Counted from the stretch's first letter, positions 53,800 to 62,363 are shown. The stretch is DNA of 64,000 bases from JBATTK01 sp049670505 (GCA_049670505.1 JBATTK010000024.1:1-64000); one strand, 5' to 3'. A program made the numbers and translations. The notes: generated by a model not told the origin, from the sequence alone.

Positions 53800-54942
53800 T
53801 TAAAAACAAGATAACAATTTATTAAAATGGGCTTCACTATTATATACGCTACAGGATATCCTTATGGCCTGTCCGCGATAGGAAACAAAAATATCTTTAG
53901 CTACCAGTCGCTGTTTTACCGCTTCCAGATCCATGGCCTTGGGCAGGTAAACGCCAAAGAGATGATTTGCCCTATATGCCTCATTTTCTATAAAACAACC
54001 TTTGGCTCGCAGTGCTTCAATAGTAGCTTTTGATATCGCCGAGCAATAGGTCTGGATGTTTTCGGGTTTCCATTCCAACAACTGTTCTATGGCCCTGACT
54101 AACATGGGCACCAAAATAAAGTTGCTGGATTCACCTACTGAATACCGTCCTGCTTTGGGTTGAAACTCATCCTGATAGGTTGTTAGGGCCGAAAAGTTTT
54201 CACTATGCAATCGGTTCATCCAGCTGTCCTCAATAGGATTTCCGTTGGTAAACGTATCGCTATAGTAGGCAACACCTAGGGAATATGGCCCCATTAACCA
54301 TTTATAACCTCCACAGATCAGGGCATCTGGCTGTATTGACTTTACTGAAAATGGGAGCGCACCAACACTTTGTGTCCCATCTATAATCAAAAGAGACTTC
54401 ACTTTATGTGTTTTCTGCCGGATGTTTTTTAGATCGAAAAGTGTGCCGTCCGCCCAATGTACATGTGGCATAGCTACTACCGCGGTTCTTGGATTGATAG
54501 CATCGAGAATGGCCGTATTCCACTTTTCACCACGGGCTTCGAATTTTTTGGGAGGTGCAACTATTTTTATTGAGGCATCATATTTTTTCGCTAGACGTTT
54601 CCAGGTGTAAACATTACTGGGAAATTGTTCGTCTACCAACACAATTTCATCACCTTTGTTCAATTTTACGTTGTTGGCCGCATTGGCAATTCCATAGGAT
54701 ACCGAAGGAATAATAGCAACGTTTTGGTAGTCGGGTATCTCTGCCAGTTCCGCAAAACGCTTTTTCAATAGCATCTGTTCCGTGAAAAAGTCTTCCGACC
54801 GTATGGTATAAGGTCTGTTTTTTCGTTTTAGATTTTCAATTCCGATGGCGGCTACCGTTTTGAGTTGGGGAGCCATATAAGCGCCGTTCAAATAGGTGGC
54901 CGAATCGGAAAGGCTGAACAAGTGTTTTTGGTTTGCTAGCAT
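53800..54942 (-). CDS. Class V PLP-dependent aminotransferase
   Basis: 380 residues of fold-type I. The pyridoxal-phosphate Lys is in ALICGGYKWLMGPYSLGVAY, with the cofactor Asp region in LLIIDGTQSVGALPF and the N-terminal YLNGAYMAPQLKTVA. The overall pattern resembles the cysteine desulfurase/kynureninase/isopenicillin epimerase group (class V), but no Cys-bearing loop typical of sulfur transfer is evident. It is upstream of mfd on the same strand with 71 bases between. Substrate unknown. Confidence 0.88.
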   Translation of the reverse strand: MLANQKHLFSLSDSATYLNGAYMAPQLKTVAAIGIENLKRKNRPYTIRSEDFFTEQMLLKKRFAELAEIPDYQNVAIIPSVSYGIANAANNVKLNKGDEIVLVDEQFPSNVYTWKRLAKKYDASIKIVAPPKKFEARGEKWNTAILDAINPRTAVVAMPHVHWADGTLFDLKNIRQKTHKVKSLLIIDGTQSVGALPFSVKSIQPDALICGGYKWLMGPYSLGVAYYSDTFTNGNPIEDSWMNRLHSENFSALTTYQDEFQPKAGRYSVGESSNFILVPMLVRAIEQLLEWKPENIQTYCSAISKATIEALRAKGCFIENEAYRANHLFGVYLPKAMDLEAVKQRLVAKDIFVSYRGQAIRISCSVYNSEAHFNKLLSCF

Positions 54943-54982
54943 TGATTTTGTTTTGACAGGTAAAAGTATAAAAATTATAGAG

Positions 54983-55032
54983 TTCCCCTCCTTTTTTCAA
55001 GGAGGGGTGGATTTGAGTGGAGCGAAAAGACG
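54983..55032. repeat. Dispersed repeat with hairpin, copy 1
   Basis: Begins CCCCTCCTTTTTTCAAGGAG, which folds into a perfect 7-base stem (CCCCTCC/GGAGGGG), then continues TGGATTTGAGTGGAGCGAAA. The same arrangement recurs at 55113-55161. Confidence 0.8.
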
Positions 55033-55112
55033 GGGTGGTTACATTAAAAATAATGTCTTGATTGATTTACCACCTCTTTCTCCCATCCGGATTATGATCC
55101 GGAAGGAATTCA

Positions 55113-55161
55113 TTCCCCTCATTTTTCAAGAAGGGGTGGATTTGAGTGGAGCGAAAAGACG
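55113..55161. repeat. Dispersed repeat with hairpin, copy 2
   Basis: A 49-base near copy of 54983-55032 with the stem sequence changed on both sides of the loop region; the 27 bases from GGGGTGGATTTGAGTGGAGC onward are identical to copy 1. Copies are 130 bases apart in the same orientation. Confidence 0.8.
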
Positions 55162-55215
55162 TGATCGTCTTAAATAAAGTTTTATCGATTTTAAAATTAT
55201 GACCTTTAAAAAAAT

Positions 55216-55223
55216 TATATTTG
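55216..55223 (+). promoter_or_regulatory. Candidate -7 box of the TerB-like gene
   Basis: TATATTTG matches TANNTTTG and lies 21 bases before the ATG at 55245. The -33 position is T/A-rich but lacks an exact TTTG. Confidence 0.45.
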
Positions 55224-55244
55224 CCCAATTAAATTTTATAATAT

Positions 55245-55676
55245 ATGTCGATTTTAGATTTATTTGATAGTGGATTTCGTAAGCGTAACCAGGATCATTT
55301 TGCCGCCATTGTAAGGGTAGCCATGAGCGATGATGTGATTACGGAGGAAGAACGTGCTTTCTTGCACCGTTTGGCAGCTAGATTACATATATCGGAAGCG
55401 GATTATAAAAAGATTTTAAAGGAGTATAAATCACATCAGATAAACCCGCCTACTAGTTATGACCTGCGCTTGGAACGTTTGTACGATTTGGCGCGAATGG
55501 TATATGCGGATAACAATTTAGGGGAAAAACAGACCGCGCTACTGGAACGTCTAAGTATTGGTCTTGGCTTTTCTACCGGCAATGTTTCCTATATCGTGGA
55601 TAAGGCATTGAAACTTGTACATGCCGGAGTGGAAATCGATAATTTTAAGGACGAGATTAAAAAAATGAACCGATAA
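55245..55676 (+). CDS. TerB-like (tellurite-resistance family) protein
   Basis: 143 residues, mainly helical, with the TerB/DjlA-like acidic metal-site patterns AAIVRVAMSDDVITEEERAF and ARMVYADNNLGEKQTALLER in two repeats. This fold also occurs in the N-terminal domain of DjlA and is often found as a lone protein in this phylum. There is no signal peptide. Function unknown; linkage to tellurite resistance is by family name only. It ends at a hairpin terminator. Confidence 0.85.
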   Translation: MSILDLFDSGFRKRNQDHFAAIVRVAMSDDVITEEERAFLHRLAARLHISEADYKKILKEYKSHQINPPTSYDLRLERLYDLARMVYADNNLGEKQTALLERLSIGLGFSTGNVSYIVDKALKLVHAGVEIDNFKDEIKKMNR

Positions 55677-55700
55677 AACGGTTGTATCCAAGATATAAGA

Positions 55701-55725
55701 AGGGGTTGATAGCCCCTTTTTTTTA
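55701..55725 (+). terminator. Terminator of the TerB-like gene
   Basis: AGGGGTT and AGCCCCT pair (one G-U) around a 3-base loop, followed by a run of eight T. It overlaps the last codons of the convergent fbp gene. Confidence 0.85.
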
Positions 55726-56730
55726 TTCTTTCGGTTTCATGAATTCCTTGGCTTTTTCTACCATTTTTGTGCTACCGCAAAAGAAAGGTGCCCGTTGGTG
55801 CAGTTCCGTAGGCTGAATATTCAGGATACGCTGGTGCCCGTCACTAGCCATTCCATTGGCCTGTTCCGCTATAAAGGCCATAGGATTGCACTCATATAGC
55901 AAGCGTAGTTTTCCATTGAAGGACAAGCTGCTTTTGGGATACATATAAATTCCTCCTTTGATCATATTCCGATGGAAATCGGATACCAACGAACCTATGT
56001 ATCTGGACGTATACGGTCGATCTCCCTCTTCTTCCTGACAGTATTTGATGTAGTCCTTGACGCCCTGTGGAAAATGGATGTAGTTTCCTTCGTTTACGGA
56101 ATAGATCTTTCCCGTTTCCGGAAACTGCATATTAGGGTGTGAGAGATAAAAAGTACCAATGGCAGGATTCAATGTAAATCCGTTAACACCATCACCAGTG
56201 GTATAGACCAGCATAGTAGAAGTGCCATACACCACATAACCTGCAGCGACCTGATTTTTCCCCGGTTGCAGAAAATCTTCCAAGGTTACAGGGGTGCCCA
56301 CGGGGGTAATCCTTCTATAAATAGAAAAGATGGTCCCCACCGATACGTTCACGTCAATATTGGAAGAACCGTCCAAGGGATCGATCAGGACTACATATTT
56401 ATTTTGATGCTGCTCATCCTGACTATTGATACTTATAAAATCGTCTTCCTCTTCCGAAGCAATCCCGCAGACGATTTCCCTGTTCTTTAAGGTCTGTATA
56501 AATTTGTCGTTGGCCAAAACATCCAGTTTTTGTTGGTCTTCCCCCTGAATATTGGTATCACCTGCCTCGCCCAATATATCAACAAGGCCGGCTTTGTTCA
56601 CTTCATGGTTGACTACTTTTGCAGCCAATCGGATGGCATTAATGAGCTTGGATAATTCCCCGGATGAATATTGAAATGAAGATTGATTTTCGATGATAAA
56701 TTCGCCTAAGGTCTTATTCTTTCTGTCCAT
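55723..56730 (-). CDS. fbp: Class 1 fructose-1,6-bisphosphatase
   Basis: 335 residues. It hydrolyses fructose 1,6-bisphosphate in gluconeogenesis. The inositol-phosphatase-type metal motif VVLIDPLDGSSNIDVNVSVG is present near residue 125, preceded by CGIASEEEDDF with the acidic metal ligands and followed by GTIFSIYRR. The C-terminal LRLLYECNPMAFIAEQANG is the standard FBPase signature, with the catalytic Glu in RLLYECNP. Monocistronic and normal length. Confidence 0.97.
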   Translation of the reverse strand: MDRKNKTLGEFIIENQSSFQYSSGELSKLINAIRLAAKVVNHEVNKAGLVDILGEAGDTNIQGEDQQKLDVLANDKFIQTLKNREIVCGIASEEEDDFISINSQDEQHQNKYVVLIDPLDGSSNIDVNVSVGTIFSIYRRITPVGTPVTLEDFLQPGKNQVAAGYVVYGTSTMLVYTTGDGVNGFTLNPAIGTFYLSHPNMQFPETGKIYSVNEGNYIHFPQGVKDYIKYCQEEEGDRPYTSRYIGSLVSDFHRNMIKGGIYMYPKSSLSFNGKLRLLYECNPMAFIAEQANGMASDGHQRILNIQPTELHQRAPFFCGSTKMVEKAKEFMKPKE

Positions 56731-56817
56731 TTTTGGAAGGGTGTTTTATTTGGTCACAAATATCGTGTATTTTGTGAAACTACAACGTTTTCGCAAGGTT
56801 AAGATTTCTTAAATATA

Positions 56818-56825
56818 TAACTTTG
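56818..56825 (+). promoter_or_regulatory. Candidate -7 box of the GNAT/aspartate kinase unit
   Basis: TAACTTTG matches TANNTTTG 19 bases upstream of the ATG at 56845. The -33 region is only weakly similar to TTTG. Confidence 0.45.
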
Positions 56826-56844
56826 TGTTTTATTTGTAACAATT

Positions 56845-57324
56845 ATGAAATACACTATTCGGGAGGCGATGGCAGCCGATATGCCAAATGTATTGGAACT
56901 GGTAAAGGAACTTGCAATTTTTGAAAAAGAAGATCATGCAGTGGAAGTAACTACGGCAGACCTAGTGAAGGACGGTTTTGAAAATGAAAAGCTGTTCCAT
57001 TGTTTTGTAGCCGAGTCGCACAACTCCTTGGTAGGAATGGCTTTGGTCTATCCGCGCTATTCTACATGGAAAGGTCCGGCAATTCATTTGGAAGATCTTA
57101 TTGTTACCGAGAAGATGAGGGGCAGTGGTCTGGGAAGTGCCCTTTTGGCCGAGGTCGTAAAATACGGATATCAATTGGGTGTTAAACGCATCAGTTGGGA
57201 AGTATTGGATTGGAATGAACCTGCGATTCGCTTTTATGAAAGTAAAGGGGCCAAAGTGATGCGCGATTGGGATGTGGTGCAATTGGACGAAAAAGGGATA
57301 CAAAATTTTATCAAAAACCTATGA
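56845..57324 (+). CDS. GNAT acetyltransferase, diamine acetyltransferase-like
   Basis: 159 residues of GNAT fold. The acetyl-CoA loop is IHLEDLIVTEKMRGSGLGSA and the segment YPRYSTWKGPAIHLEDLIV matches the spermidine/spermine N1-acetyltransferase-like group, with DWNEPAIRFYESKGAKV near the end. The likely substrate is an amine, but none is established. Its stop overlaps the ATG of the aspartate kinase gene in ATGA, so the two are coupled. Confidence 0.9.
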   Translation: MKYTIREAMAADMPNVLELVKELAIFEKEDHAVEVTTADLVKDGFENEKLFHCFVAESHNSLVGMALVYPRYSTWKGPAIHLEDLIVTEKMRGSGLGSALLAEVVKYGYQLGVKRISWEVLDWNEPAIRFYESKGAKVMRDWDVVQLDEKGIQNFIKNL

Positions 57325-58571
57325 GGATTTTCAAATTTGGGGGAGCATCGGTAAAAGATGCGGATGGTGTAAGGAACCTGGTCAAGGTATTGAACGCAGT
57401 AGGGCATAAAAATACTTTGGTAGTCGTTTCGGCCATGGGCAAGACTACAAACGCCATGGAAAAAGTGGTAAATTCATATTTTGAGGATAAGGACTCCTTG
57501 GCATCGGCAATGCAAGAAGTGATCCAGTACCATAACGAGATATTGATGGCCTTGTTCACCAATGATAAGGATCCGATTTTTAAAAAAGTAAAGTCCCTTT
57601 TTGATGAGGTACAGGGGTTTTTAGCCTGGAACAAATCACCCAAATACAATTTTGTCTATGATCAAGTAGTGGGTTATGGAGAGCTGGTGTCCACAACTAT
57701 TTTAAGTGCCTATCTAAATGAGATAGGTATTGTGAACAATTGGTTGGATGTAAGGGATTTTATCAAGACGGATAATAACTATAGGGATGCCAAAGTAAAT
57801 TGGGAAAAGACACAACAGATCATTTCACAGCATATAGATAGGGAAAAGCTTCATGTGACCCAAGGTTTTTTAGGGAGTGATGATAACAATTTTACCACAA
57901 CTTTGGGGAGGGAGGGATCAGATTACACGGCGGCAATCTTTGCCTATTGCCTTAATGCGAATTCCGTTACCATATGGAAGGACGTGCCGGGAGTGCTGAA
58001 TGCCGACCCCAGATATTTTAAGGAGACCCAATTGTTGCACAAAATATCCTATAGGGAGGCCATAGAACTTGCTTTTTATGGAGCATCCGTGATACATCCA
58101 AAGACCTTGCAGCCTTTGCAGGGAAAGGAAATTCCCCTACACGTAAAATCTTTTATCCACCCCAACGATTCCGGGACGACCGTTGGTAAGGGAATTGGTA
58201 TTGAACCAGAGGTCCCTTGCTTTATCGTAAAAAAGGATCAAGTGCTTATGAAACTTTCTTCCTTGGATTTTTCGTTCATTGTGGAGGATAGTATCAGTGA
58301 GATTTTCAAATTGTTCCATGATTATAAAATAAAGGTAGATATGATCCAAAATTCAGCAATCAGTTTTTCGGTCTGTGTGGATAACAGATTTGGTAGACTA
58401 CAGGATCTATTAAATCAATTACAGCGTAAGTTCAAAGTTGTGCACCACGAGAACGTATCACTTTATACGATACGTCATTTTAACACGGAAGCGATAGCCT
58501 CCTTACAAAATGGAAGGGAAATATTGTTGGAACAACGCGGCAAGGAAACAGTTCAATTAGTAGTCAAATAG
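57321..58571 (+). CDS. Aspartate kinase (monofunctional)
   Basis: 416 residues from the ATG at 57321; an upstream in-frame start at 57267 would read back through the GNAT gene. The amino-acid kinase domain begins MRIFKFGGASVKDADGVRNL and contains GYGELVSTTILSAYLNE and FTTTLGREGSDYTAAIFAY, followed by the aspartate kinase signature KDVPGVLNADPRYFKE. A tandem ACT region follows after about residue 300. It catalyses the first step toward Lys, Met and Thr. Flavobacteria often have a second, fused kinase; this one is monofunctional. Confidence 0.93.
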   Translation: MRIFKFGGASVKDADGVRNLVKVLNAVGHKNTLVVVSAMGKTTNAMEKVVNSYFEDKDSLASAMQEVIQYHNEILMALFTNDKDPIFKKVKSLFDEVQGFLAWNKSPKYNFVYDQVVGYGELVSTTILSAYLNEIGIVNNWLDVRDFIKTDNNYRDAKVNWEKTQQIISQHIDREKLHVTQGFLGSDDNNFTTTLGREGSDYTAAIFAYCLNANSVTIWKDVPGVLNADPRYFKETQLLHKISYREAIELAFYGASVIHPKTLQPLQGKEIPLHVKSFIHPNDSGTTVGKGIGIEPEVPCFIVKKDQVLMKLSSLDFSFIVEDSISEIFKLFHDYKIKVDMIQNSAISFSVCVDNRFGRLQDLLNQLQRKFKVVHHENVSLYTIRHFNTEAIASLQNGREILLEQRGKETVQLVVK

Positions 58572-58658
58572 TAAAAGACCAACTTCCATTCAAATGTTAA
58601 AATAGATACCCCCTCTAGTGATTTTCCTATATTTACGGTTATCTAATTTCTAGATTGT

Positions 58659-60470
58659 ATGGGTTTAGTGACCGCAAAGGAGGTAGCCAAGGCAATTCAT
58701 TTGCACAAGTACGGCTTTTTGGGAACTTTTATGGGATGGATTTTGATGAAGGTCACAAAAATATCCAGTATCAATAGTTTCTATGATAATCATAAGCACC
58801 TGGAGGGGGTCGCTTTTTTGGATGCTATATTGGGATATTATGAAATCGATTTCGAAATTCCCGAAGAGGATTTTAAAAGATTGCCCAAAGATGGGCCTTA
58901 TATTACCATCTCCAACCATCCTTTGGGAGGGGTGGACGGTATTTTGTTGTTAAAGCTTTTATTGGGACATCGTCCAGATTTTAAGATTATTGCGAATTTT
59001 CTGTTGCACCGGATCAAACCCATGGCACCATACATTATGCCCGTTAATCCTTTTGAAAACCGTAAGGATGTCAAAAGTAGTATTTCGGGATTCAAAAATG
59101 CCATGCTTCATTTACAAGAGGGGCATCCCTTGGGAATTTTTCCGGCAGGGGAGGTGTCTACCTATAAAGATGGGAAGCTCATTGTGGACAAGCCTTGGGA
59201 AGAGGCTGCCTTAAAACTCATAAAAAGGGCCGAAGTTCCTGTTGTTCCCATATATTTTCACGCAAAGAATAGCAGGTTGTTCTATCGATTATCAAAAATC
59301 AATGCTATTTTCAGAACTGCAAAGTTGCCCTCGGAGGTAACTACACAAAGAAATAGGCCCATTAAGGTAAGAATAGGTCAACCGATATCCGTAAAAACGC
59401 AAAAGGAGCAGGAGAGTTTGGAAGATTTCACAGAGCTGTTGCGGAAGAAAACGTATATCCTGTCCAATGCCTATGAAAAGGAACGGCTCATTGATAAAGT
59501 CCCCTCTACCCTAAAAATTCCCAAAGCGCCAAAAAGAATTGCATCTGCCGTGCGGACCGAGGTCATAGAAGGAGAGATTGAAAAGCTTCGTGAGAAGGAC
59601 TGTAGATTGTTACAGAGTAAGAATTATGAGGTTTTTTTGGCCAAGGAACATGATATGCCCTTTATACTAAAGGAAATAGGTCGCCAGCGCGAGTTAACTT
59701 TTAGGGCTATCGGGGAGGGTACCAACAACGCCATAGATCTAGATCAGTTCGACGCGTATTATCATCATTTGTTTTTATGGGACGATGAGGAAAAGAAGAT
59801 CGTTGGTGCTTATCGGATGGGAATGGGATCCGAAATTTTTAAAAAGTATGGTATAGATGGGTTTTATCTTCAGGATCTTTTTCGCGTGGAGCCGGAACTT
59901 TATGGAATGATGGAGCGTTCCATTGAAATGGGACGTGCCTATATCATTAAGGAATACCAACAAAAACCGATGCCCCTGTTCTTATTGTGGAAGGGAATAG
60001 TACATACTACTTTACGGCATCCGGAGCATAAATATTTAATTGGAGGTGTAAGTATCAGTAACCAATTTTCTAACTTTTCCAAATCCCTAATGATCGAGTT
60101 TATGAAATCGAATTATTGGGATCCTTATGTGGCACAATATATTCACCCTAAAAAGGAGTTTAAGGTAAAGCTTAAGGATGCCGATAAGGAATTTGTTTTT
60201 GACGAGACCAAGGCCGATCTGAACAAGTTCGATAAACTTATTGATGAGGTAGAGCCGGGAAGCCTGCGTTTGCCTGTTTTGATCAAAAAATATATTAAGC
60301 AGAATGCCAAGGTCATCGCTTTTAACGTGGATCCCCTTTTCAATAATTCGGTAGATGGATTGATGTATATTAAGATTGCCGATTTACCGGAAAGTACGGT
60401 AAAACCGGTAATGGAAGAGTTTCAGGCCGAATTGGAACGAAAACTTACCGAAGGGAACGCGGAAGTTTAG
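58659..60470 (+). CDS. olsF: OlsF-like bifunctional acyltransferase for ornithine lipids
   Basis: 603 residues with two fused domains. The N-terminal (about 60-270) is a PlsC/lysophospholipid acyltransferase with SNHPLGGVDGILLLKLLLG, His87 and Asp93 (HX5D, as in the OlsA-like/hemolysin-type group), FPAGEVSTYKDGKLI, and VVPIYFHAKNS. The C-terminal (about 310-520) is a GNAT-like N-acyltransferase: ICRQREL-like GRQRELTFRAIGEGTNNAID and GAYRMGMGSEIFKKYGIDG. This fusion is the architecture described for OlsF of Serratia and Flavobacterium johnsoniae, which makes ornithine lipids from ornithine in one polypeptide. The order matches. A plain annotation would be lysophospholipid acyltransferase/GNAT protein. 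Confidence 0.78.
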   Translation: MGLVTAKEVAKAIHLHKYGFLGTFMGWILMKVTKISSINSFYDNHKHLEGVAFLDAILGYYEIDFEIPEEDFKRLPKDGPYITISNHPLGGVDGILLLKLLLGHRPDFKIIANFLLHRIKPMAPYIMPVNPFENRKDVKSSISGFKNAMLHLQEGHPLGIFPAGEVSTYKDGKLIVDKPWEEAALKLIKRAEVPVVPIYFHAKNSRLFYRLSKINAIFRTAKLPSEVTTQRNRPIKVRIGQPISVKTQKEQESLEDFTELLRKKTYILSNAYEKERLIDKVPSTLKIPKAPKRIASAVRTEVIEGEIEKLREKDCRLLQSKNYEVFLAKEHDMPFILKEIGRQRELTFRAIGEGTNNAIDLDQFDAYYHHLFLWDDEEKKIVGAYRMGMGSEIFKKYGIDGFYLQDLFRVEPELYGMMERSIEMGRAYIIKEYQQKPMPLFLLWKGIVHTTLRHPEHKYLIGGVSISNQFSNFSKSLMIEFMKSNYWDPYVAQYIHPKKEFKVKLKDADKEFVFDETKADLNKFDKLIDEVEPGSLRLPVLIKKYIKQNAKVIAFNVDPLFNNSVDGLMYIKIADLPESTVKPVMEEFQAELERKLTEGNAEV

Positions 60471-60886
60471 GAGAGTTTTTCGGCAACGAAATTTTGACAA
60501 AAACCCTTGATTTCCTCCCTCGTCCTTAAAAAAGCGGCATGCTTTTCTTCTTCTGTACCCACTACTTTGGAAGGGTCAAAAAAATTGTGGTGTATGCGTT
60601 CCGCATCTTTGGCGGGAATGAACGGACAATTCTCCTTGGCATGGTCACATACCGTTATAATATAATCCCACGCTACCCCCGAATATTCGTCCACATGGTT
60701 AGAGGTGTGGTTGGAAATGTCTATACCATCTTCTTTCATTATGGCCACCGCACCGGTATTTAGGCCGTGGGTCTCTATTCCCGCGCTATAAATATAGGCG
60801 AAGCCTTCCTGCATATGGGAGAGGTAGCCATGTGCCATTTGGCTTCTACAGGAATTTCCAGTACATAATACTAATATGTTTTTCAT
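60467..60886 (-). CDS. arsC: Thioredoxin-type arsenate reductase ArsC
   Basis: 139 residues of the low-molecular-weight phosphatase fold. The phosphate loop is LCTGNSCRSQMAHGYL, Cys8-x5-Arg14. A resolving pair is seen in ITVCDHAKENCPF, Cys80 and Cys87, the three-cysteine relay of the thioredoxin-coupled enzyme that reduces arsenate to arsenite. Its stop codon overlaps the end of olsF on the other strand. It is the last gene of an arsenic cluster on the minus strand, 30 bases after the GNAT gene. Confidence 0.93.
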   Translation of the reverse strand: MKNILVLCTGNSCRSQMAHGYLSHMQEGFAYIYSAGIETHGLNTGAVAIMKEDGIDISNHTSNHVDEYSGVAWDYIITVCDHAKENCPFIPAKDAERIHHNFFDPSKVVGTEEEKHAAFLRTREEIKGFCQNFVAEKLS

Positions 60887-60916
60887 GAATTATTGGTTTT
60901 TTGTCATTCAAAATTA

Positions 60917-61417
60917 TTAATCCAGTCCAACGGCCTTACTTCTTCTTTCAAACAGTAAATTATCTTTCCATATGCCATTTAATCTACCTACCCGTTCCCT
61001 TTTGCCAATAAACCGAAACCCCATGTTTTCATGTAGTTTAATACTTCCCATGTTTTCAGGAAAGATTCCGGACTGTAACGTCCAAAGACCTGCCGCTTCA
61101 CTTTGCTGGATCAAAGTGTTCATAAGATGTTTACCCACACCCATGCCTCTACTGTCCTGTCCTACATAAACACTTACTTCGGCTACACCGCCGTAAACAC
61201 ATCTACCGGAAACCGGGGATAATGCCGCCCATCCAATAATTTTCCTCCCTTGCACCGCTACTATGCGACAGCTTTTTAAGTGTGCCTTATCCCAAATGGC
61301 ATGGGTTGGAATATCCTTTTCAAAGGTGGCGACACCAGTGGCGATTCCTTCCGCATAGATAGCCGAAACATCTTGCCAATCATAGGGGGTCATCTGCCTG
61401 ATTTGAATTTTAGCCAT
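60917..61417 (-). CDS. GNAT acetyltransferase, ArsN/phosphinothricin-type
   Basis: 166 residues. VSVYVGQDSRGMGVGKHLM and LWTLQSGIFPENMGSIKLHE are typical of the phosphinothricin acetyltransferase family, and IRQMTPYDWQDVSAIYAEGI is the usual start. Members embedded in arsenic operons (ArsN1) acetylate arsinothricin and similar compounds. Position between arsC and DUF6428 favours that reading, although the substrate is not proven. Confidence 0.85.
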   Translation of the reverse strand: MAKIQIRQMTPYDWQDVSAIYAEGIATGVATFEKDIPTHAIWDKAHLKSCRIVAVQGRKIIGWAALSPVSGRCVYGGVAEVSVYVGQDSRGMGVGKHLMNTLIQQSEAAGLWTLQSGIFPENMGSIKLHENMGFRFIGKRERVGRLNGIWKDNLLFERRSKAVGLD

Positions 61418-61454
61418 TACAATTATAAAGATGCCGTAACAAGTTAGGTATAGA

Positions 61455-61946
61455 TTAACAACAACCGCTTCCGGGAGTACAGGATGCTTGTTCTTCCGAT
61501 GCCTCCTCCATTACAGGTATCCCACAAGTTTCTTTGGCCTTGCAATCCGTTTTTTCCACGGCAAGTTTTATAATTAACCTATTGCCGTCCATTTCAAAGT
61601 CGGTCACAAAAAGTTGTGCCGTATGAAAGTGTGGATTACTATATTCAAATTTTACTTCGGTATCCCTTTCCATTGGTTTTATACGGTCTACCTTATGGAG
61701 TATGCCCAATGCTTTATAGGCATACGTGTATTCCGATTTTTCCTTTTCCACCGGACTTTCCCAAAGTTGAATAACGGTCTCTTTCCAGAAATCGGTACCT
61801 GCGCCGCAATCCACGGAATCTATGGTGATATGCTTTACTTCGGTAATATGATAGTTTGCACCTATGGTATGGCCTGGCTTATATTCAAAAAGAAGGCTTT
61901 TGTTTTGATGCTCTTTGAGTAGACTTAGAAATTCTTTTGTTTTCAT
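61455..61946 (-). CDS. DUF6428-family protein of the arsenic cluster
   Basis: 163 residues, cytoplasmic. TKEFLSLLKEHQNKSLLFEY and HITEVKHITIDSVDCGAGTD are recognisable as the DUF6428 family, which is frequently found next to ArsR genes in the Bacteroidota. The C-terminus is cysteine-rich (ETCGIPV and CTPGSGCC), suitable for binding arsenite or another thiophilic metal. Function is unknown; a metallochaperone role is inferred from the tail. It lies 15 bases downstream of arsR. Confidence 0.82.
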   Translation of the reverse strand: MKTKEFLSLLKEHQNKSLLFEYKPGHTIGANYHITEVKHITIDSVDCGAGTDFWKETVIQLWESPVEKEKSEYTYAYKALGILHKVDRIKPMERDTEVKFEYSNPHFHTAQLFVTDFEMDGNRLIIKLAVEKTDCKAKETCGIPVMEEASEEQASCTPGSGCC

Positions 61947-61961
61947 AGGGTGATGTTTTAA

Positions 61962-62285
61962 TTAACAACATTCGGATTTTGTTTCATCAAAAAAGGAGTT
62001 TAGAAGATGTTGTATTTCCGACCACTTCTTTAAATTGATACAATAACATACTTTTTTGCCCTCTATTTCCCCTTTGATCAGGTCAATACTCTTCAACTCC
62101 TTTAAATGCTGGGAAATAGTAGGCTGGGCCAAGCCGATCTCTTCTACAATATCATTGCAGATACAGGCATCCTGACAACTTATATATTCCAAAATGGCAA
62201 TCCGTGCCGGATTTGACAAGACTTTGAAAATTGTGGCCAATTGGTTTTGTTTGTTGTTGAATATTTGTGTTTTGGTAAGTCCCAT
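61962..62285 (-). CDS. ArsR/SmtB-family repressor
   Basis: 107 residues with a winged helix-turn-helix: LSNPARIAILEYISC, then DIVEEIGLAQPTISQHLKEL and LIKGEIEGKKVCYCINL. Candidate metalloid ligands are Cys37, Cys41 and Cys43 around the helix before the recognition helix, Cys80/Cys82 in the wing and a C-terminal Cys pair. It should repress its own operon in the absence of arsenite. A 12-base palindrome lies 12 bases upstream of its start codon. Confidence 0.93.
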   Translation of the reverse strand: MGLTKTQIFNNKQNQLATIFKVLSNPARIAILEYISCQDACICNDIVEEIGLAQPTISQHLKELKSIDLIKGEIEGKKVCYCINLKKWSEIQHLLNSFFDETKSECC

Positions 62286-62296
62286 TACATATTTGT

Positions 62297-62308
62297 ATAT
62301 TGCAATAT
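62297..62308 (-). promoter_or_regulatory. Candidate ArsR operator
   Basis: ATATTGCAATAT is a perfect palindrome 12 bases upstream of the arsR ATG, within a TA-rich stretch, at the position expected for an ArsR-type operator overlapping the promoter. Confidence 0.6.
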
Positions 62309-62333
62309 TACGATAATAAAATTAATAAAAAAA

Positions 62334-62354
62334 GCCAGACTCAAAAAATCTGGC
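62334..62354 (-). terminator. Terminator of the TM2 gene
   Basis: GCCAGA at 62334-62339 pairs with TCTGGC at 62349-62354; on the minus strand the stem is followed by a T-run, 9 bases after the TM2 stop codon. Confidence 0.8.
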
Positions 62355-62363
62355 CTTATATTT

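Larger units (their letters stand above)
54943..55244. other. Intergenic region with repeat pair
   Basis: 302 bases between divergent genes. It consists largely of two direct repeats, with a small hairpin CCGGATTATGATCCGG at about 55087 between them, and ends in the promoter of the TerB-like gene. A frame crossing it, at 54896-55177, is only the read-through of the repeats. Confidence 0.6.

Noticed and set aside
53800..54942. Reading the class V aminotransferase as a cysteine desulfurase
   Set aside because: The Lys and cofactor regions fit class V but no catalytic Cys loop is visible, and no Fe-S or sulfur genes are adjacent.
54896..55177. 93-codon plus-strand frame across the repeat pair
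   Set aside because: It starts inside the aminotransferase gene on the other strand and translates the two direct repeats; the repeated peptide reflects repeated DNA, not a protein.
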